DNA from: Candidatus Sulfotelmatobacter sp.
GTDB taxonomy: Bacteria; Acidobacteriota; Terriglobia; Terriglobales; Acidobacteriaceae
Assembly: GCA_017883385.1 (NCBI GenBank)
Contig: JADGNQ010000050.1
Span: 1-35,092, forward strand
Length of the DNA stretch: 35,092 nt
Direction of reading: 5' to 3'
A model generated the notes under the pieces. That model did no database searches. It saw nothing but the letters and a program-made list of their open reading frames with translations, and was not told the origin of the DNA. Numbering within the stretch: position 1 is the stretch's first letter; the number at the start of each line of letters is the position of its first letter. This document shows positions 15,885 to 26,448 of the stretch, in pieces. The position numbers were made by a program, and so were the translations under genes.

Positions 15885-16832
15885 TCAGAGCAGAGACAAA
15901 CGGCGGGCGCAATCCGCCATGATTTCGGCCTCCCAAACAGGACGCTGCTGGTTTTTCGGGTGCGTCCGATCGCTGGGAATCCGCCCGATCAGATTTAAGA
16001 ACACCGCGGCAGAATGCTTGTACGCGGGAACGGGTGCGCGAAAGGCGACGTTTCCCAGATACTGCAGAGCGTCCGAAAGAGCGTAGTACCCGGGGTCTCC
16101 GGTCTCCCAGAGTCGGTCTCGCTCAGCGAATTTCTCTGGCGCAAAGGCGGCAAGTCCCAGCAAGTAGTCCGACCCGTATTCGATCATGTTGATTCCCAGG
16201 TCGTTTCCGGTGTAAATGCGAAAGTCTGGCCGGTGTGCATCGCGAAGGGCGAGGCGTTCGAGTTCCAGAAGGCGGTCGAGGGATGAGTGTTTCATTCCCT
16301 TGATTTCTGGAATGTCCATCAGACGCCGGATTGTCTCCGAGTCGTAGATCTCCCCGTTCGCTGCAAACATAGGGCCGAGCTCGAACGCCAGTACGTGGGG
16401 GTAGTCTCGACATATGTCTCGATAAGCCTCAGCAATTTTCGCGGGAGTCTTGCCGTGCAAGCGAGCGGTCTGGAACAAGATTGGTATACCATCAAAACGA
16501 ACGATCGTGTCGATCTGCCGGCGATAGAGCATGACAATGTCGTCGCCGGAGTGCTCTTCGATATACGCGCCCGCCACAAACGGAACGCCTTTCCCGAGAG
16601 CCTGCCGCGTCCAGTCGAGCACCTCTTCCTTTTCCGCATCGCTCAAGTAGTTCACGTAGCCGGTGTCCATGTCGACGGCGTTCATGAGCCCGGCTCGATG
16701 TGTGGAGATGATCTGCTTCGCAAAGGCGTCGACGGCGACTCGGCCGTCTGTCTCGTACGGCAACAAAGCGGCGGCTATGCCCTGCACTTTGCGTCGTGGC
16801 TCCTGGCGTTCGAGCAACTCTTCAACCGTCAT
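15885..16832 (-). CDS. Atypical DapA/NAL-family lyase, substrate unknown
   Basis: This 315-aa TIM-barrel protein belongs to the dihydrodipicolinate synthase / N-acetylneuraminate lyase superfamily. The Schiff-base Lys is seen as K181 in EIKGMKHSS. Other hallmark residues are changed. The G-T-T/S-G-E loop reads DMDTGY (about 54-59), the Y-N-x-P strand reads AFELGP (Phe150), and the P-P-Y-Y segment reads FQTARLHG. The tyrosines that relay protons in DapA therefore appear absent, and the chemistry should differ from classical pyruvate aldolases. The ATG at 16832 with GGAG 7 nt upstream is preferred to a TTG at 16847. It is the third gene of an operon after the MFS and OYE genes, 61 bp downstream. 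Confidence 0.78.
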   Translation of the reverse strand: MTVEELLERQEPRRKVQGIAAALLPYETDGRVAVDAFAKQIISTHRAGLMNAVDMDTGYVNYLSDAEKEEVLDWTRQALGKGVPFVAGAYIEEHSGDDIVMLYRRQIDTIVRFDGIPILFQTARLHGKTPAKIAEAYRDICRDYPHVLAFELGPMFAANGEIYDSETIRRLMDIPEIKGMKHSSLDRLLELERLALRDAHRPDFRIYTGNDLGINMIEYGSDYLLGLAAFAPEKFAERDRLWETGDPGYYALSDALQYLGNVAFRAPVPAYKHSAAVFLNLIGRIPSDRTHPKNQQRPVWEAEIMADCARRLSLL

Positions 16833-16893
16833 CCCTGATCTCCACAATCTCCCCGCAAGATGGGCAGAGTACTGCGCTCCGAGAAGATCGATG

Positions 16894-18357
16894 TCAGCGC
16901 TTCTTGGCGTCCTTCAGTTTTTCCGCCAGGTCAGAGTCTTTGTAGTACGTGTCCAGCGGATAGCAACCGGACGGTAGTCCGTTGCGTGGGGCGGTCGTGC
17001 AATCGCTGAAGGTTCGGCAAACCAGCTTGCGTTGGATCTGGGTGCCGGCCGATGCCTCCCAGAGAGACTCGGGATAGCTCAATACCATCCGGCCGAGCCC
17101 CACGAAGTCGACCCATCCTTCGCGCACTGCGGCCTGCGCTACGTGGGGTAAGAAGTCCTGCAGGTAGGTATACGCCGATCCAACCACGAGCAGGCTTGGA
17201 AACTGCCGCTTGAGCTGACGGGTCGCTTCCATCTGCCGCGCAACTCCAACCAAGGGGTCTTCTGGTGGCAGATATCCGTCGGAAGGCGGGTACAGCGCCG
17301 GGCGCTGGATGTGAGGATTGTAGTAGGGGCTGCCCGCGGTGATGTTCACCAACTGAATTCCAAGCTCCTCTAATAACGATAAGAAACGCTGCGGCTCACT
17401 CAAGTCGGTGTCCGTCGGGTCGAGCGGATTCACGCCAAACCCCCAACGGTAAGGAATGAGGTCCGGGTGCGTTTCCGCAACTCCGGTGGAGGACTTTCCG
17501 TTGACGCTCTGACCTGGGTCACAGTGGAATGGCACCGTGTCGATCGCCGACAGCCGTACTCCAATGTGCAATCCAGGAGCGAGCGAGCGAATCCCTTGGA
17601 CCACCTCGCGAAGAAAGCGTGTGCGGCCTTCGAAGGTGCCACCGTAACGTCCCTTCCGCGTGTGGGCGCTCAGAAATTCATGGCCGAGGTAGCCGTGGCA
17701 ATGCTTGATGTCCACGAAATCGAAACCCAATTGCCAAGCCATGTACGCCGCCCGATGGAAGTCTTCGATGATCGATTCGATTTCACCGTCGGTGAGCAGA
17801 GGATAGTCGGGGGGCAGCTTCAGGCGCCGGTCCAACAATGGATGGTGATAGAGAATGTGCGGTTCGGGGCGGGTGTGTTCGTTCGGGCGGCAGTAGCGAC
17901 CAGAGTGGGTCAATTGCAAACCGATTACCAACCCATCGTCGCTGCCAGTTGTCAGAATGTGCTCGTCCCTCAAAACGGTTCGCAGATGCGCAAGGCCCTG
18001 TTGCATTCGCGGGGCAGCGAGAAGCTGATTGGGGTTCGCTCGTCCTTCGTGGGAAACCGCAGCCGCTTCTCCGCCCCAGATCAGCTTGCCGCCACTGCGG
18101 CCGAAGCGCTGCCACCGCCGAACGGTATTCTCCGAAGGTGCCCCATCAGGAGTTGCGTCCCAACCCTCCATGGGCTGCACCGCGATCCGGTTGCCGATCT
18201 TGAATGGACCGCGTTCCAACGGCCAGCGCAGCGGGGATTGCGCTCCGGTCATGATCCGGGAGTCGCACGGGATCCGCAGGTTGAGGGCCCGCAGGTGATC
18301 CTGAAACTGTCCAACGTCCTTCAGGCTCCCCAGGCGAAGGATCGCTCCAGTGCTCAT
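16894..18357 (-). CDS. Old Yellow Enzyme family NADH:flavin oxidoreductase
   Basis: This 487-aa FMN-dependent ene-reductase-type protein has an N-terminal extension of about 48 residues before the barrel start (GPFKIGNRIAVQPMEGWD). Then come QLTHSGR (148-154), DIKHCHGYLGHEFLS (216-230), RYGGTFEGRTRF and the C-terminal phosphate-binding VGLGRMVL. The His/Cys pair in KHCHGY is the substrate-binding site. The tail has three cysteines (about C447, C453, C465) in CRTFSDC...GC. They are not in the CxxCxxxC spacing of the 4Fe-4S cluster of 2,4-dienoyl-CoA reductase, so a cluster is doubtful. The ATG at 18357 overlaps the MFS stop codon as ATGA, indicating translational coupling. The substrate is probably an alpha,beta-unsaturated carbonyl compound imported by the MFS protein (inference). 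Confidence 0.85.
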   Translation of the reverse strand: MSTGAILRLGSLKDVGQFQDHLRALNLRIPCDSRIMTGAQSPLRWPLERGPFKIGNRIAVQPMEGWDATPDGAPSENTVRRWQRFGRSGGKLIWGGEAAAVSHEGRANPNQLLAAPRMQQGLAHLRTVLRDEHILTTGSDDGLVIGLQLTHSGRYCRPNEHTRPEPHILYHHPLLDRRLKLPPDYPLLTDGEIESIIEDFHRAAYMAWQLGFDFVDIKHCHGYLGHEFLSAHTRKGRYGGTFEGRTRFLREVVQGIRSLAPGLHIGVRLSAIDTVPFHCDPGQSVNGKSSTGVAETHPDLIPYRWGFGVNPLDPTDTDLSEPQRFLSLLEELGIQLVNITAGSPYYNPHIQRPALYPPSDGYLPPEDPLVGVARQMEATRQLKRQFPSLLVVGSAYTYLQDFLPHVAQAAVREGWVDFVGLGRMVLSYPESLWEASAGTQIQRKLVCRTFSDCTTAPRNGLPSGCYPLDTYYKDSDLAEKLKDAKKR

Positions 18358-19643
18358 ACGGGCCTCCGCCGCTCGGGTAAACCCAAAACGGCCAGTCCGC
18401 CGAGCAACGCCATAACCACGAGCACAAAGCAACTCACTGAGTAGCTCCCCGTCGTGTCGCGTAAGCGGCCGATCAACCACGGCGCGACAGCGTCTGCAAT
18501 GGCGCCCGCGGCAAGGAGCACACCCAGCAGTCTCCCGAGGATCTCAAGCCCGAAGATTTCCGCGGTCACTAACGGAATGATCATGTAGTCGCCACCAAGA
18601 CCGATTCCAAAAATGGCGGCGGAACCGTAGAGGATTAGCCGGGTAGTCCCGAGGAATAACAGAGGGATGCCTGCAGCAACGAGTAAGTACGTCAGCAGCA
18701 TGACGTACTTTTTGGAAAACCGATCTGCCAGCCAGCCTATGAGTAACCGGCCGACGATACTGAACGCCAGCACCAGCGACAGGACACCTGCGGCATCTCT
18801 CTGCGTGAAGTGCCGATCGAGACTCAAGAAAAGCTTCAGATTCTGCTGAGTCCCACTGACTGCGGCAATCGAGCACATACTCCCCAGGGTGAGGAGATAA
18901 AACGACACTTGCTTGAATGCTGCCTTCGGACTCGCGGACTGGAACGATCCAGCGATTCTTTCTGCTCTAGGTGGTTCTTTCACCAGCATCGCCAGGGGAA
19001 GTGAAACGACCACGATCGACAGGCCCAAAATCCGCAGAGCGGCCTGCCATCCAAAATGCTGAACGAGCGCGTGCGATATCCAAGGGATCGTTGCCCCGCC
19101 GATGCCGATCCCGAGGTAAGCGAGCCCCATTGCTTTGCCGCGCGATCGATCGAACCACCGCGTCAACAGTACCTGGTTGGGCAGCGGGCCTCCACATACA
19201 TAGCCCAGCGCGTTGAAGAAGTAGAAAAAATAAAACATGCCGAGGCTTGAGGTCGAGCCCAGTCCCATCAGGGCGGCACCCGCCATCAGAATGCCGATCA
19301 TCATCATGCGGCGAGGTCCGAAGCGGTCCACAACCCATCCAGCGAGGAAGCCGAAGATGGGTCCGACAACGAGTTTGCTTAGAGCATTGCCCGACGTCAC
19401 TTGAGCGCGCGTCCAACCGAACTGTTGGACCATGAAGTCGTAATAGAAAGGCAGTCCCCAAACGGCCACACCAACAATGCAGAACAACACCACGAAAGCC
19501 GTCACCGCCGCTTGGTACGCCTCGTACCGGCTCGCTGGAGATTGAGTGGCGCTTGGCCCGTCGGGTGTTGACAACTCGCAGGCCGATGCGACCCGCCCTG
19601 CGGAGCCTTCTGCTGGTCCCGTCATGAGGTGGAAGTCTAACAT
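18354..19643 (-). CDS. MFS transporter, oxalate/formate-antiporter-like
   Basis: This inner-membrane protein of about 429 aa has 12 predicted helices in two halves. The loop 2-3 motif of the major facilitator superfamily is present (GWVVDRFGPRRMMM), with a weaker copy in the second half (IGWLADRFSKKYVM). The ATWGxPFYYDFMVQQFGWTRAQV-like start resembles organic-acid transporters of the OFA/MCT group, so a carboxylate substrate is plausible. The N-terminal 35 residues are polar. Possible starts are ATG 19643 and ATG 19625, and the frame is open back to a TTG at 19715; none has a strong ribosome-binding site. The protein's stop overlaps the OYE start (ATGA), so the transporter and the two enzymes form one operon. 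Confidence 0.85.
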   Translation of the reverse strand: MLDFHLMTGPAEGSAGRVASACELSTPDGPSATQSPASRYEAYQAAVTAFVVLFCIVGVAVWGLPFYYDFMVQQFGWTRAQVTSGNALSKLVVGPIFGFLAGWVVDRFGPRRMMMIGILMAGAALMGLGSTSSLGMFYFFYFFNALGYVCGGPLPNQVLLTRWFDRSRGKAMGLAYLGIGIGGATIPWISHALVQHFGWQAALRILGLSIVVVSLPLAMLVKEPPRAERIAGSFQSASPKAAFKQVSFYLLTLGSMCSIAAVSGTQQNLKLFLSLDRHFTQRDAAGVLSLVLAFSIVGRLLIGWLADRFSKKYVMLLTYLLVAAGIPLLFLGTTRLILYGSAAIFGIGLGGDYMIIPLVTAEIFGLEILGRLLGVLLAAGAIADAVAPWLIGRLRDTTGSYSVSCFVLVVMALLGGLAVLGLPERRRPV

Positions 19644-19972
19644 CGGACATGCTCTGCGGAGAGGCCAGTAGGAATTGTTCGCGCAATTTCCCCTCTGGTG
19701 CTCGCAACAGGTCAATGAGCGGCGGGGCTAAACTTTTGCCAGGCGATCGGGACTTCAGCGGAAATTAGGCCTGAGTGAGTACGAAAATGGCGGACGGATC
19801 GGTCGGAAGCACACCTGGTTTGCGATTGATGATGAACGATCGCTTTCCGCTGGTAAAGGCGGCATGGGGGCGCGCAATGCGCCCCCACGAGCCAGGAAAA
19901 GCGACGACTTCGGTTTAGCCGATCCAAACAACAGCAACAGCACGAAGTTGACAGCCTTCTTTTTCGCCGACC
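19644..19972. other. 329-bp intergenic region between katG and the MFS gene
   Basis: This should hold the 3' end of the perR-katG transcript and the promoter of the MFS-OYE-lyase operon. The only structure I see is a perfect 9-bp hairpin at 19865-19887. No regulator gene or convincing short ORF is present. Confidence 0.55.
19865..19887. terminator. Strong GC hairpin downstream of katG
   Basis: TGGGGGCGC (19865-19873) pairs perfectly with GCGCCCCCA (19879-19887) around a GCAAT loop. No U-tract follows on either strand, so it is a terminator candidate or RNA-stabilising stem rather than a textbook intrinsic terminator. It lies about 90 bp past the katG stop. Confidence 0.45.
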
Positions 19973-22240
<2,268 letters not shown>

Positions 22241-22278
22241 TCATCCTTCGATTCTTGATTGCGTACTGCGTGAAAGAA

Positions 22279-22707
22279 TTATTTTTTGGCCTGGCAGCGG
22301 CGACAGAGGCCAAAGACCTCGATCAACGGCTGCGTCAGATCAAAGCCGCCCGGCAATTGCCGGGATAGCCGCTTGAAATCGATGAAGTCTCCTTCGATGT
22401 CCTGCACCGATTTGCAGCGGGAGCAAACCAGGTGGTGATGGGGTTTGAGATTGCCGTCCACGCGCAACGTGGACGCATGAGGAGTGACCTCTCGCAGCAA
22501 CCCACACTCGATGAAAAGTCGCAGATTGTTGTAGACCGTGGCGAGAGAAATGGATGGAATGCGACGCCGGACCGCGGCGTAAATGTTTTCTGGGGAATAG
22601 TGTCCGTGGGAAGCGATGACGGCCTCATAGACCACCTGACGCTGGTGCGTGACGGCCAAACCGTGCTTCACGGCCAGCTCACGGAACTGTTCATGGGTGA
22701 GGCGCAT
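22279..22707 (-). CDS. perR: Peroxide-sensing Fur-family repressor PerR
   Basis: This 142-aa DNA-binding metalloregulator has an N-terminal winged helix (about 5-83; recognition helix near SLATVYNNLRLF). A C-terminal dimerisation domain carries two CxxC pairs (C95/C98, C135/C138) for structural zinc. The regulatory-metal residues H36, D84, H90, H92 and D103 fall exactly one position before those of Bacillus subtilis PerR (H37, D85, H91, H93, D104). Asp at the last position is the PerR rather than Fur hallmark. It most likely represses itself and katG until metal-catalysed His oxidation releases DNA. No Shine-Dalgarno is visible, and the predicted leader is only about 12 nt. Confidence 0.93.
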   Translation of the reverse strand: MRLTHEQFRELAVKHGLAVTHQRQVVYEAVIASHGHYSPENIYAAVRRRIPSISLATVYNNLRLFIECGLLREVTPHASTLRVDGNLKPHHHLVCSRCKSVQDIEGDFIDFKRLSRQLPGGFDLTQPLIEVFGLCRRCQAKK

Positions 22708-22710
22708 GAC

Positions 22711-22729
22711 TATTGAATAAGAATCAGTA
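22711..22729. promoter_or_regulatory. Putative PerR/Fur box
   Basis: TATTGAATAAGAATCAGTA is an AT-rich imperfect palindrome centred on 22720 (6 of 9 pairs match, outer TGA/TCA intact). It lies between the -10 box and the perR start codon, a position that would block transcription. The assignment is inferred from symmetry and location. Confidence 0.5.
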
Positions 22730-22753
22730 TAAAACGACCGAGAGCAGCGTCAA
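22726..22753 (-). promoter_or_regulatory. Sigma70-type promoter of perR-katG
   Basis: On the minus strand TTGACG (22753-22748) and TATACT (22731-22726) are separated by 16 bp. Each hexamer matches the consensus in 5 of 6 positions. Transcription would start near 22719, about 12 nt before the perR ATG. Confidence 0.65.
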
Positions 22754-22801
22754 CCGAAATCTTTCCTGTGACCTCAAACACGGCGGGCGACCGCCCCACC
22801 G

Positions 22802-22832
22802 AAAACCGATGAGGGATCGACCTGCCGGTTTT
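22802..22832. terminator. Possible terminator stem after the hydroxyproline operon
   Basis: AAAACCG (22802-22808) pairs with CGGTTTT (22826-22832) over a 17-nt loop. It is just downstream of the deaminase stop at 22849. The stem is short and the loop long, so confidence is low. Confidence 0.35.
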
Positions 22833-22848
22833 GCCATGTTCTTGGAAT

Positions 22849-23772
22849 TTACTTTTTGTTTGGTAGCGCGAAACTGGCTACCGGCTGAAGCCGGGAATGC
22901 AGAGCATCACGAATGATCATTGTGTTCCGCTGCAACTCGTCACCAACCAACTCGAGGCGCGGCGGACGCACGCGGGGATTCCCCATTCCTACTTCAGCTT
23001 GCACAAGCTTGATGAGCTGAACAAAGTTCGGGACCGTATCCATGCGCAGGAGCGGCAAGAACCAACGATATAACTCAAATGCCTTATCGCTCTCTCCATT
23101 GAGGCCATGGTTAAACAACTCCACCGACTCCCGCGGCAAAGCGTTGGCGAGGCCGGCAATCCAACCGGTGGCTCCCACTCCGATCGCCTCCAGCACGGCG
23201 TCATCAACGCCGACTGAGATCTCGAGGCGACGGTCGAGCAGCGCACGGATAGCCGATACACGCCTTGCGTCAGTGCTCGACTCCTTCACTGCCTCAAAGT
23301 TTTCGTGCTCTGCCGCCAATTCACATATCTGTTCAGGAACGAAATCGGTTCCGTAAGCGACAGGATTGTTGTAGAGCATGCAGGAAAGAGAAGTAGCCTT
23401 GAACACCATGGCAACGTGGGTCTTCATTTCCCGCCAATTGCCCTGATAGACATAGGGAGGTAACACCATGAGCGCATCGCAGCCGAGATCGGCAGCCGCC
23501 TTCGCGATCGCCACAGCTTCGGAAGTCGTGAGTGCCGAGATGGAAGCCACGACTGGTCCGCGCCCTTGAACCGCGCCGACGCACGTACGCAGAATCTCGA
23601 CTTTCTCGTCGAAAGACAGTGTCGCGCCCTCTCCGAGTGAGCCGAGGGCAACTATCCCGGCGCACCCGTTGTCCAGCAGCCAGCAGCAATGTTTGCCCAC
23701 GGCACTGTGATCGACATGAAGATCTTCGGTAAAACTGGTGGTGATTGCAGGGAGCACGCCCTTCCAGTTCAT
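22849..23772 (-). CDS. DapA-family delta1-pyrroline-4-hydroxy-2-carboxylate deaminase (predicted)
   Basis: This 307-aa TIM-barrel enzyme keeps all classical DapA-family residues: GSLGE loop (44-48), PPYVY with Tyr107, LYNNP with Tyr134 and the Schiff-base Lys163 in AVKESS. DapA-family members in hydroxyproline clusters deaminate and dehydrate delta1-pyrroline-4-hydroxy-2-carboxylate to alpha-ketoglutaric semialdehyde. The assignment rests on its place as last gene after the epimerase and dehydrogenase genes. Lysine-pathway dihydrodipicolinate synthase is the alternative but is less likely here. GGAGG lies 6 nt before ATG 23772, in the 13-bp gap after the preceding gene. A CCGGCT-GA-AGCCGG palindrome (22881-22894) falls inside the last codons, as if a REP-like sequence had contributed the C-terminal tail. 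Confidence 0.85.
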   Translation of the reverse strand: MNWKGVLPAITTSFTEDLHVDHSAVGKHCCWLLDNGCAGIVALGSLGEGATLSFDEKVEILRTCVGAVQGRGPVVASISALTTSEAVAIAKAAADLGCDALMVLPPYVYQGNWREMKTHVAMVFKATSLSCMLYNNPVAYGTDFVPEQICELAAEHENFEAVKESSTDARRVSAIRALLDRRLEISVGVDDAVLEAIGVGATGWIAGLANALPRESVELFNHGLNGESDKAFELYRWFLPLLRMDTVPNFVQLIKLVQAEVGMGNPRVRPPRLELVGDELQRNTMIIRDALHSRLQPVASFALPNKK

Positions 23773-23785
23773 CAGTATCCTCCAA

Positions 23786-25075
23786 TTACTCGCTGCGTTG
23801 CACTTCCAACTGCCTCGTGGGGCCCATCAGAGTTTCGACGCGAGCGGGGAAAACCGGCGGCCGAACCGAGCCTGGCCCCCACTTGAAAAGAAACTGCGTC
23901 GCGGGGCCACAGATCCTTCCCTGACAGGGTCCCATACCACAACGCGTGTGCAGCTTGGCAGATTGCCATGAGGTGTGTTGCCGAAGACGCAAATACGGAA
24001 CATCCTCGCATCGGCAGACCGCGGTTCCGGGCAGAGACAGACTCCTGAGTTCCGGCCGCAGGCGGAACGTACGATCCAGCAACTGCACAAAACGTTGCGC
24101 CTTCTTACGCCTGCCGAACCATGCTCTCGCTTCTGTGGCGCGTCCCGCTGCAGCGCGACCGGCAATCTGGCCTTCGACTAGCGCCAACTCGACGCCTCCG
24201 ATGCCCGTCGGTTCACCCGCGCAAAAGACTGAGGAGACGGTTGTCTCCTGAAATTCGTCGACTTGCACGCGGCCGTTGCCAACTGCACACCCCAACAGCA
24301 ACGGCAACTCAATGTTCGGAACCAGATGAAAACCGCAAGCGAGGTAATGGCACGGGATGTCTTCGACTCTTCCGGCCCGCGAAAGGGTGAGGCTTTCGAG
24401 AGTCTTTTGACCGTGGGCGGCGAGCGGCCAACTGTTCGCGGCAAGTGGAACACCAGCGAGACTGCGCTTTAGCCGGATCCCCTGGGCAATCTTTTCTGGC
24501 CAACTCAATAGCGCCAGGCCGAATCTTGCCAGGCTGCTCCAGGGTGCCTGCTCGCAAATCACGGGGATTTCGGCGCCATGTTTGCGGAGGTAGGCCGCCA
24601 CCGCCAACAACAGCGGACCGGTGCCCGCAACAATCACACGCTTGCCGCGAATGGGCAGACCACACTTGACCATTGCTTGCAGACCACCCGCACCCATCAC
24701 ATTGGGCAACGTCCAGCCGTGAAAGGGCAGGAATCGCTCTCTCGCTCCAGTCGCCAGCACAAGCTTCTCGTATTTGAGTTCGCAGAAGCCGCTAAGGTCC
24801 TCCGCCAGAAGGACACCTTGTTCCGGTTGATGCACCACGCGTAACCCACAGAGCACGGCAACGCCTGACCGGCGCATCCGCTGAACCCATTCCGAGGCGT
24901 CGGTGTTTTCTGGACCATTCGACTCACCCCGCCAAATCTGACCGCCGATGCTGGGATTGTCGTCGACAATTCCGACGCGGACTCCACACTCGGCGGCGCA
25001 AACTGCGGCCGCGATGCCTGCCGGGCCTGCGCCAATCACAAGGACGTCGAAATGGTACCGCTCTTCCCTGTTCAT
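23786..25075 (-). CDS. D-hydroxyproline dehydrogenase, FAD/[2Fe-2S] subunit (predicted)
   Basis: This 429-aa flavoprotein has an N-terminal dinucleotide fold (VIGAGPAGIAAAV, about 13-25), an ATGARERFLPFHGW segment, and a second nucleotide motif (VIVAGTGPLLLAVAAYLRKHG). A C-terminal BFD-like [2Fe-2S] site has C354-x-C356 and C379-x4-C384 (CRCED ... RCGMGPC). It is the SoxA/HcnB-like subunit found in heteromeric proline and hydroxyproline dehydrogenases, such as the Pseudomonas LhpB-LhpE-LhpF type. It should pass electrons from the DAO-like subunit to the respiratory chain. The start at 25075 follows the ferredoxin-like gene's stop by 4 bp, so the subunits are translated together. The 'glycine/sarcosine oxidase-like' alternative is disfavoured by the neighbouring epimerase. 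Confidence 0.87.
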   Translation of the reverse strand: MNREERYHFDVLVIGAGPAGIAAAVCAAECGVRVGIVDDNPSIGGQIWRGESNGPENTDASEWVQRMRRSGVAVLCGLRVVHQPEQGVLLAEDLSGFCELKYEKLVLATGARERFLPFHGWTLPNVMGAGGLQAMVKCGLPIRGKRVIVAGTGPLLLAVAAYLRKHGAEIPVICEQAPWSSLARFGLALLSWPEKIAQGIRLKRSLAGVPLAANSWPLAAHGQKTLESLTLSRAGRVEDIPCHYLACGFHLVPNIELPLLLGCAVGNGRVQVDEFQETTVSSVFCAGEPTGIGGVELALVEGQIAGRAAAGRATEARAWFGRRKKAQRFVQLLDRTFRLRPELRSLSLPGTAVCRCEDVPYLRLRQHTSWQSAKLHTRCGMGPCQGRICGPATQFLFKWGPGSVRPPVFPARVETLMGPTRQLEVQRSE

Positions 25076-25079
25076 CGGT

Positions 25080-25331
25080 TCACTTCTCGGTCGCTACTTC
25101 CATGCCCGGCTCGCACAACACCTGACAACTCCGAACATGCGGAGTCCCGTCAATGGCCACGCGACACTCAAAGCAGATTCCCATCCCACACAGCGGGCCG
25201 CGCGGCTCACCGCTCACTGATGTCCGGCAGGCTTGTCCGGCCATTGCTACGGCAATCGCAACCGTCGCACCGAAGGGCACGACGACGAGCGCTCCGTTGA
25301 CCGTCACCGTGACCTGGCTATGCATGCACAT
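25080..25331 (-). CDS. D-hydroxyproline dehydrogenase, small [2Fe-2S] subunit (predicted)
   Basis: This 83-aa plant-ferredoxin-like (Fer2_4) protein is a SoxX/HcnA-type small subunit. The cluster ligands are C48, C53 and C56 in CGMGICFEC, and C69. The fold begins with VTVTVNGALVVVPFGATVAIA. Its start codon region (ATG 25331; alternative ATG 25325) overlaps the last codons of the DAO-like gene by 14 bp, and its stop is 4 bp from the FAD-subunit start. This places it firmly in the three-subunit dehydrogenase, with an electron-transfer role between the two flavoproteins. Confidence 0.88.
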   Translation of the reverse strand: MCMHSQVTVTVNGALVVVPFGATVAIAVAMAGQACRTSVSGEPRGPLCGMGICFECRVAIDGTPHVRSCQVLCEPGMEVATEK

Positions 25332-26448
25332 ACTCTTTCACGGTGCGCGAAGGCAGGTAAGGTTCGACGGGGATCTCCGGTTTCGTGCCGCAGATCTGAT
25401 CGGCAAGAATGCGTGCCGTTCCCAAAGATGTCGTAATTCCCAGGCCTTCATGCCCGGTCGCCAGGAATACGGACGTGTCTCCAGTCCACGGCCCAATCAG
25501 CGGAAGCTTATCGGGAGTGGCGGCACGAAATCCAGTCCAGCAACGCACGGTCGATAGCTGGGACAAGCCCGGCATATATTCCCCCGCCCGTTGCAGCATA
25601 CGCACGAGCATGGGGTTGTCCACTTCCGTGTGCTCTGCACCGTACTGGCGCGAAGATCCAATGAGAATCTGGCCCGTACGGCGAGGCTGCACATTGAAGG
25701 CTACAGAATCACCGCTCATGGAATGGGCACTCTTCAAGTAGCCGAGTTCCACCAACTGATGCCGCACGAATGCAGGATAGCGGTCGGTGATAACCAGATG
25801 GCCCTTTCTCTTCTTGATATCAAGTCCGGGCGTAAGATCGGGGGCGGAAGCTCCAGCCGCATTGACGATGATTGCAGCGGAGATCTCCGTACCGTCCGTC
25901 AGACGAAGCTTCCCCTCGCCCATTTTCGCAACCCTAACCCCGAGGATCAGCGTTGCTCCCCGTGCCTGCGCCCGCTCCATCAAAAAAAGGGCAGCGCACG
26001 GTGGATAAACAACACCGTCTTGAGGGACGAGAAGACCTCCGGCCATTCCACGGCGAAGGTTGGGCTCGAGGCTCTGCAATGCTTTCGCATCGAGCACTTC
26101 GGTTGGAACTCCACGCTCGCCGTAGTAGGCACGCTTGCGGTGGACCTCGATCATCTCCTCTTCGTCAGCCGCGACCCAAATCGTTCCACACTGTTCGTAC
26201 TCGACATCATCCGGCAATTCGGATCTCAACTGTTGCCATTGCTCCTGCGAATAGCGGGTCAACGCAAACTGTGCGTCGCTATCATCCATCACAACGATGT
26301 GGCCCATCCCTGCAGCGGTTGCGCCGCTTCCAACAACGTCCTCGCCTATGACCGCGACCCGCAGACCGCGACGCGCGAATTCGTCCGTACACGCGGCACC
26401 CACAATACCGACACCGACAATGGCAACGTCATAGGCTGCCTTACTCAT
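25318..26448 (-). CDS. D-hydroxyproline dehydrogenase, catalytic DAO-type subunit (predicted)
   Basis: This 376-aa FAD protein of the D-amino-acid oxidase/SoxB superfamily has an N-terminal Rossmann motif ([21 protein letters not shown], Gly-rich loop about 11-16). A central substrate domain follows, and the C-terminal FAD signature includes [17 protein letters not shown] and [14 protein letters not shown]. It probably oxidises cis-4-hydroxy-D-proline to delta1-pyrroline-4-hydroxy-2-carboxylate, the step after the epimerase. Its ATG overlaps the epimerase stop (ATGA) and no Shine-Dalgarno is visible, so it depends on translational coupling. No signal peptide or membrane helix is seen, apart from the hydrophobic nucleotide-binding strand. 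Confidence 0.88.
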   Translation of the reverse strand: MSKAAYDVAIVGVGIVGAACTDEFARRGLRVAVIGEDVVGSGATAAGMGHIVVMDDSDAQFALTRYSQEQWQQLRSELPDDVEYEQCGTIWVAADEEEMIEVHRKRAYYGERGVPTEVLDAKALQSLEPNLRRGMAGGLLVPQDGVVYPPCAALFLMERAQARGATLILGVRVAKMGEGKLRLTDGTEISAAIIVNAAGASAPDLTPGLDIKKRKGHLVITDRYPAFVRHQLVELGYLKSAHSMSGDSVAFNVQPRRTGQILIGSSRQYGAEHTEVDNPMLVRMLQRAGEYMPGLSQLSTVRCWTGFRAATPDKLPLIGPWTGDTSVFLATGHEGLGITTSLGTARILADQICGTKPEIPVEPYLPSRTVKEYVHA

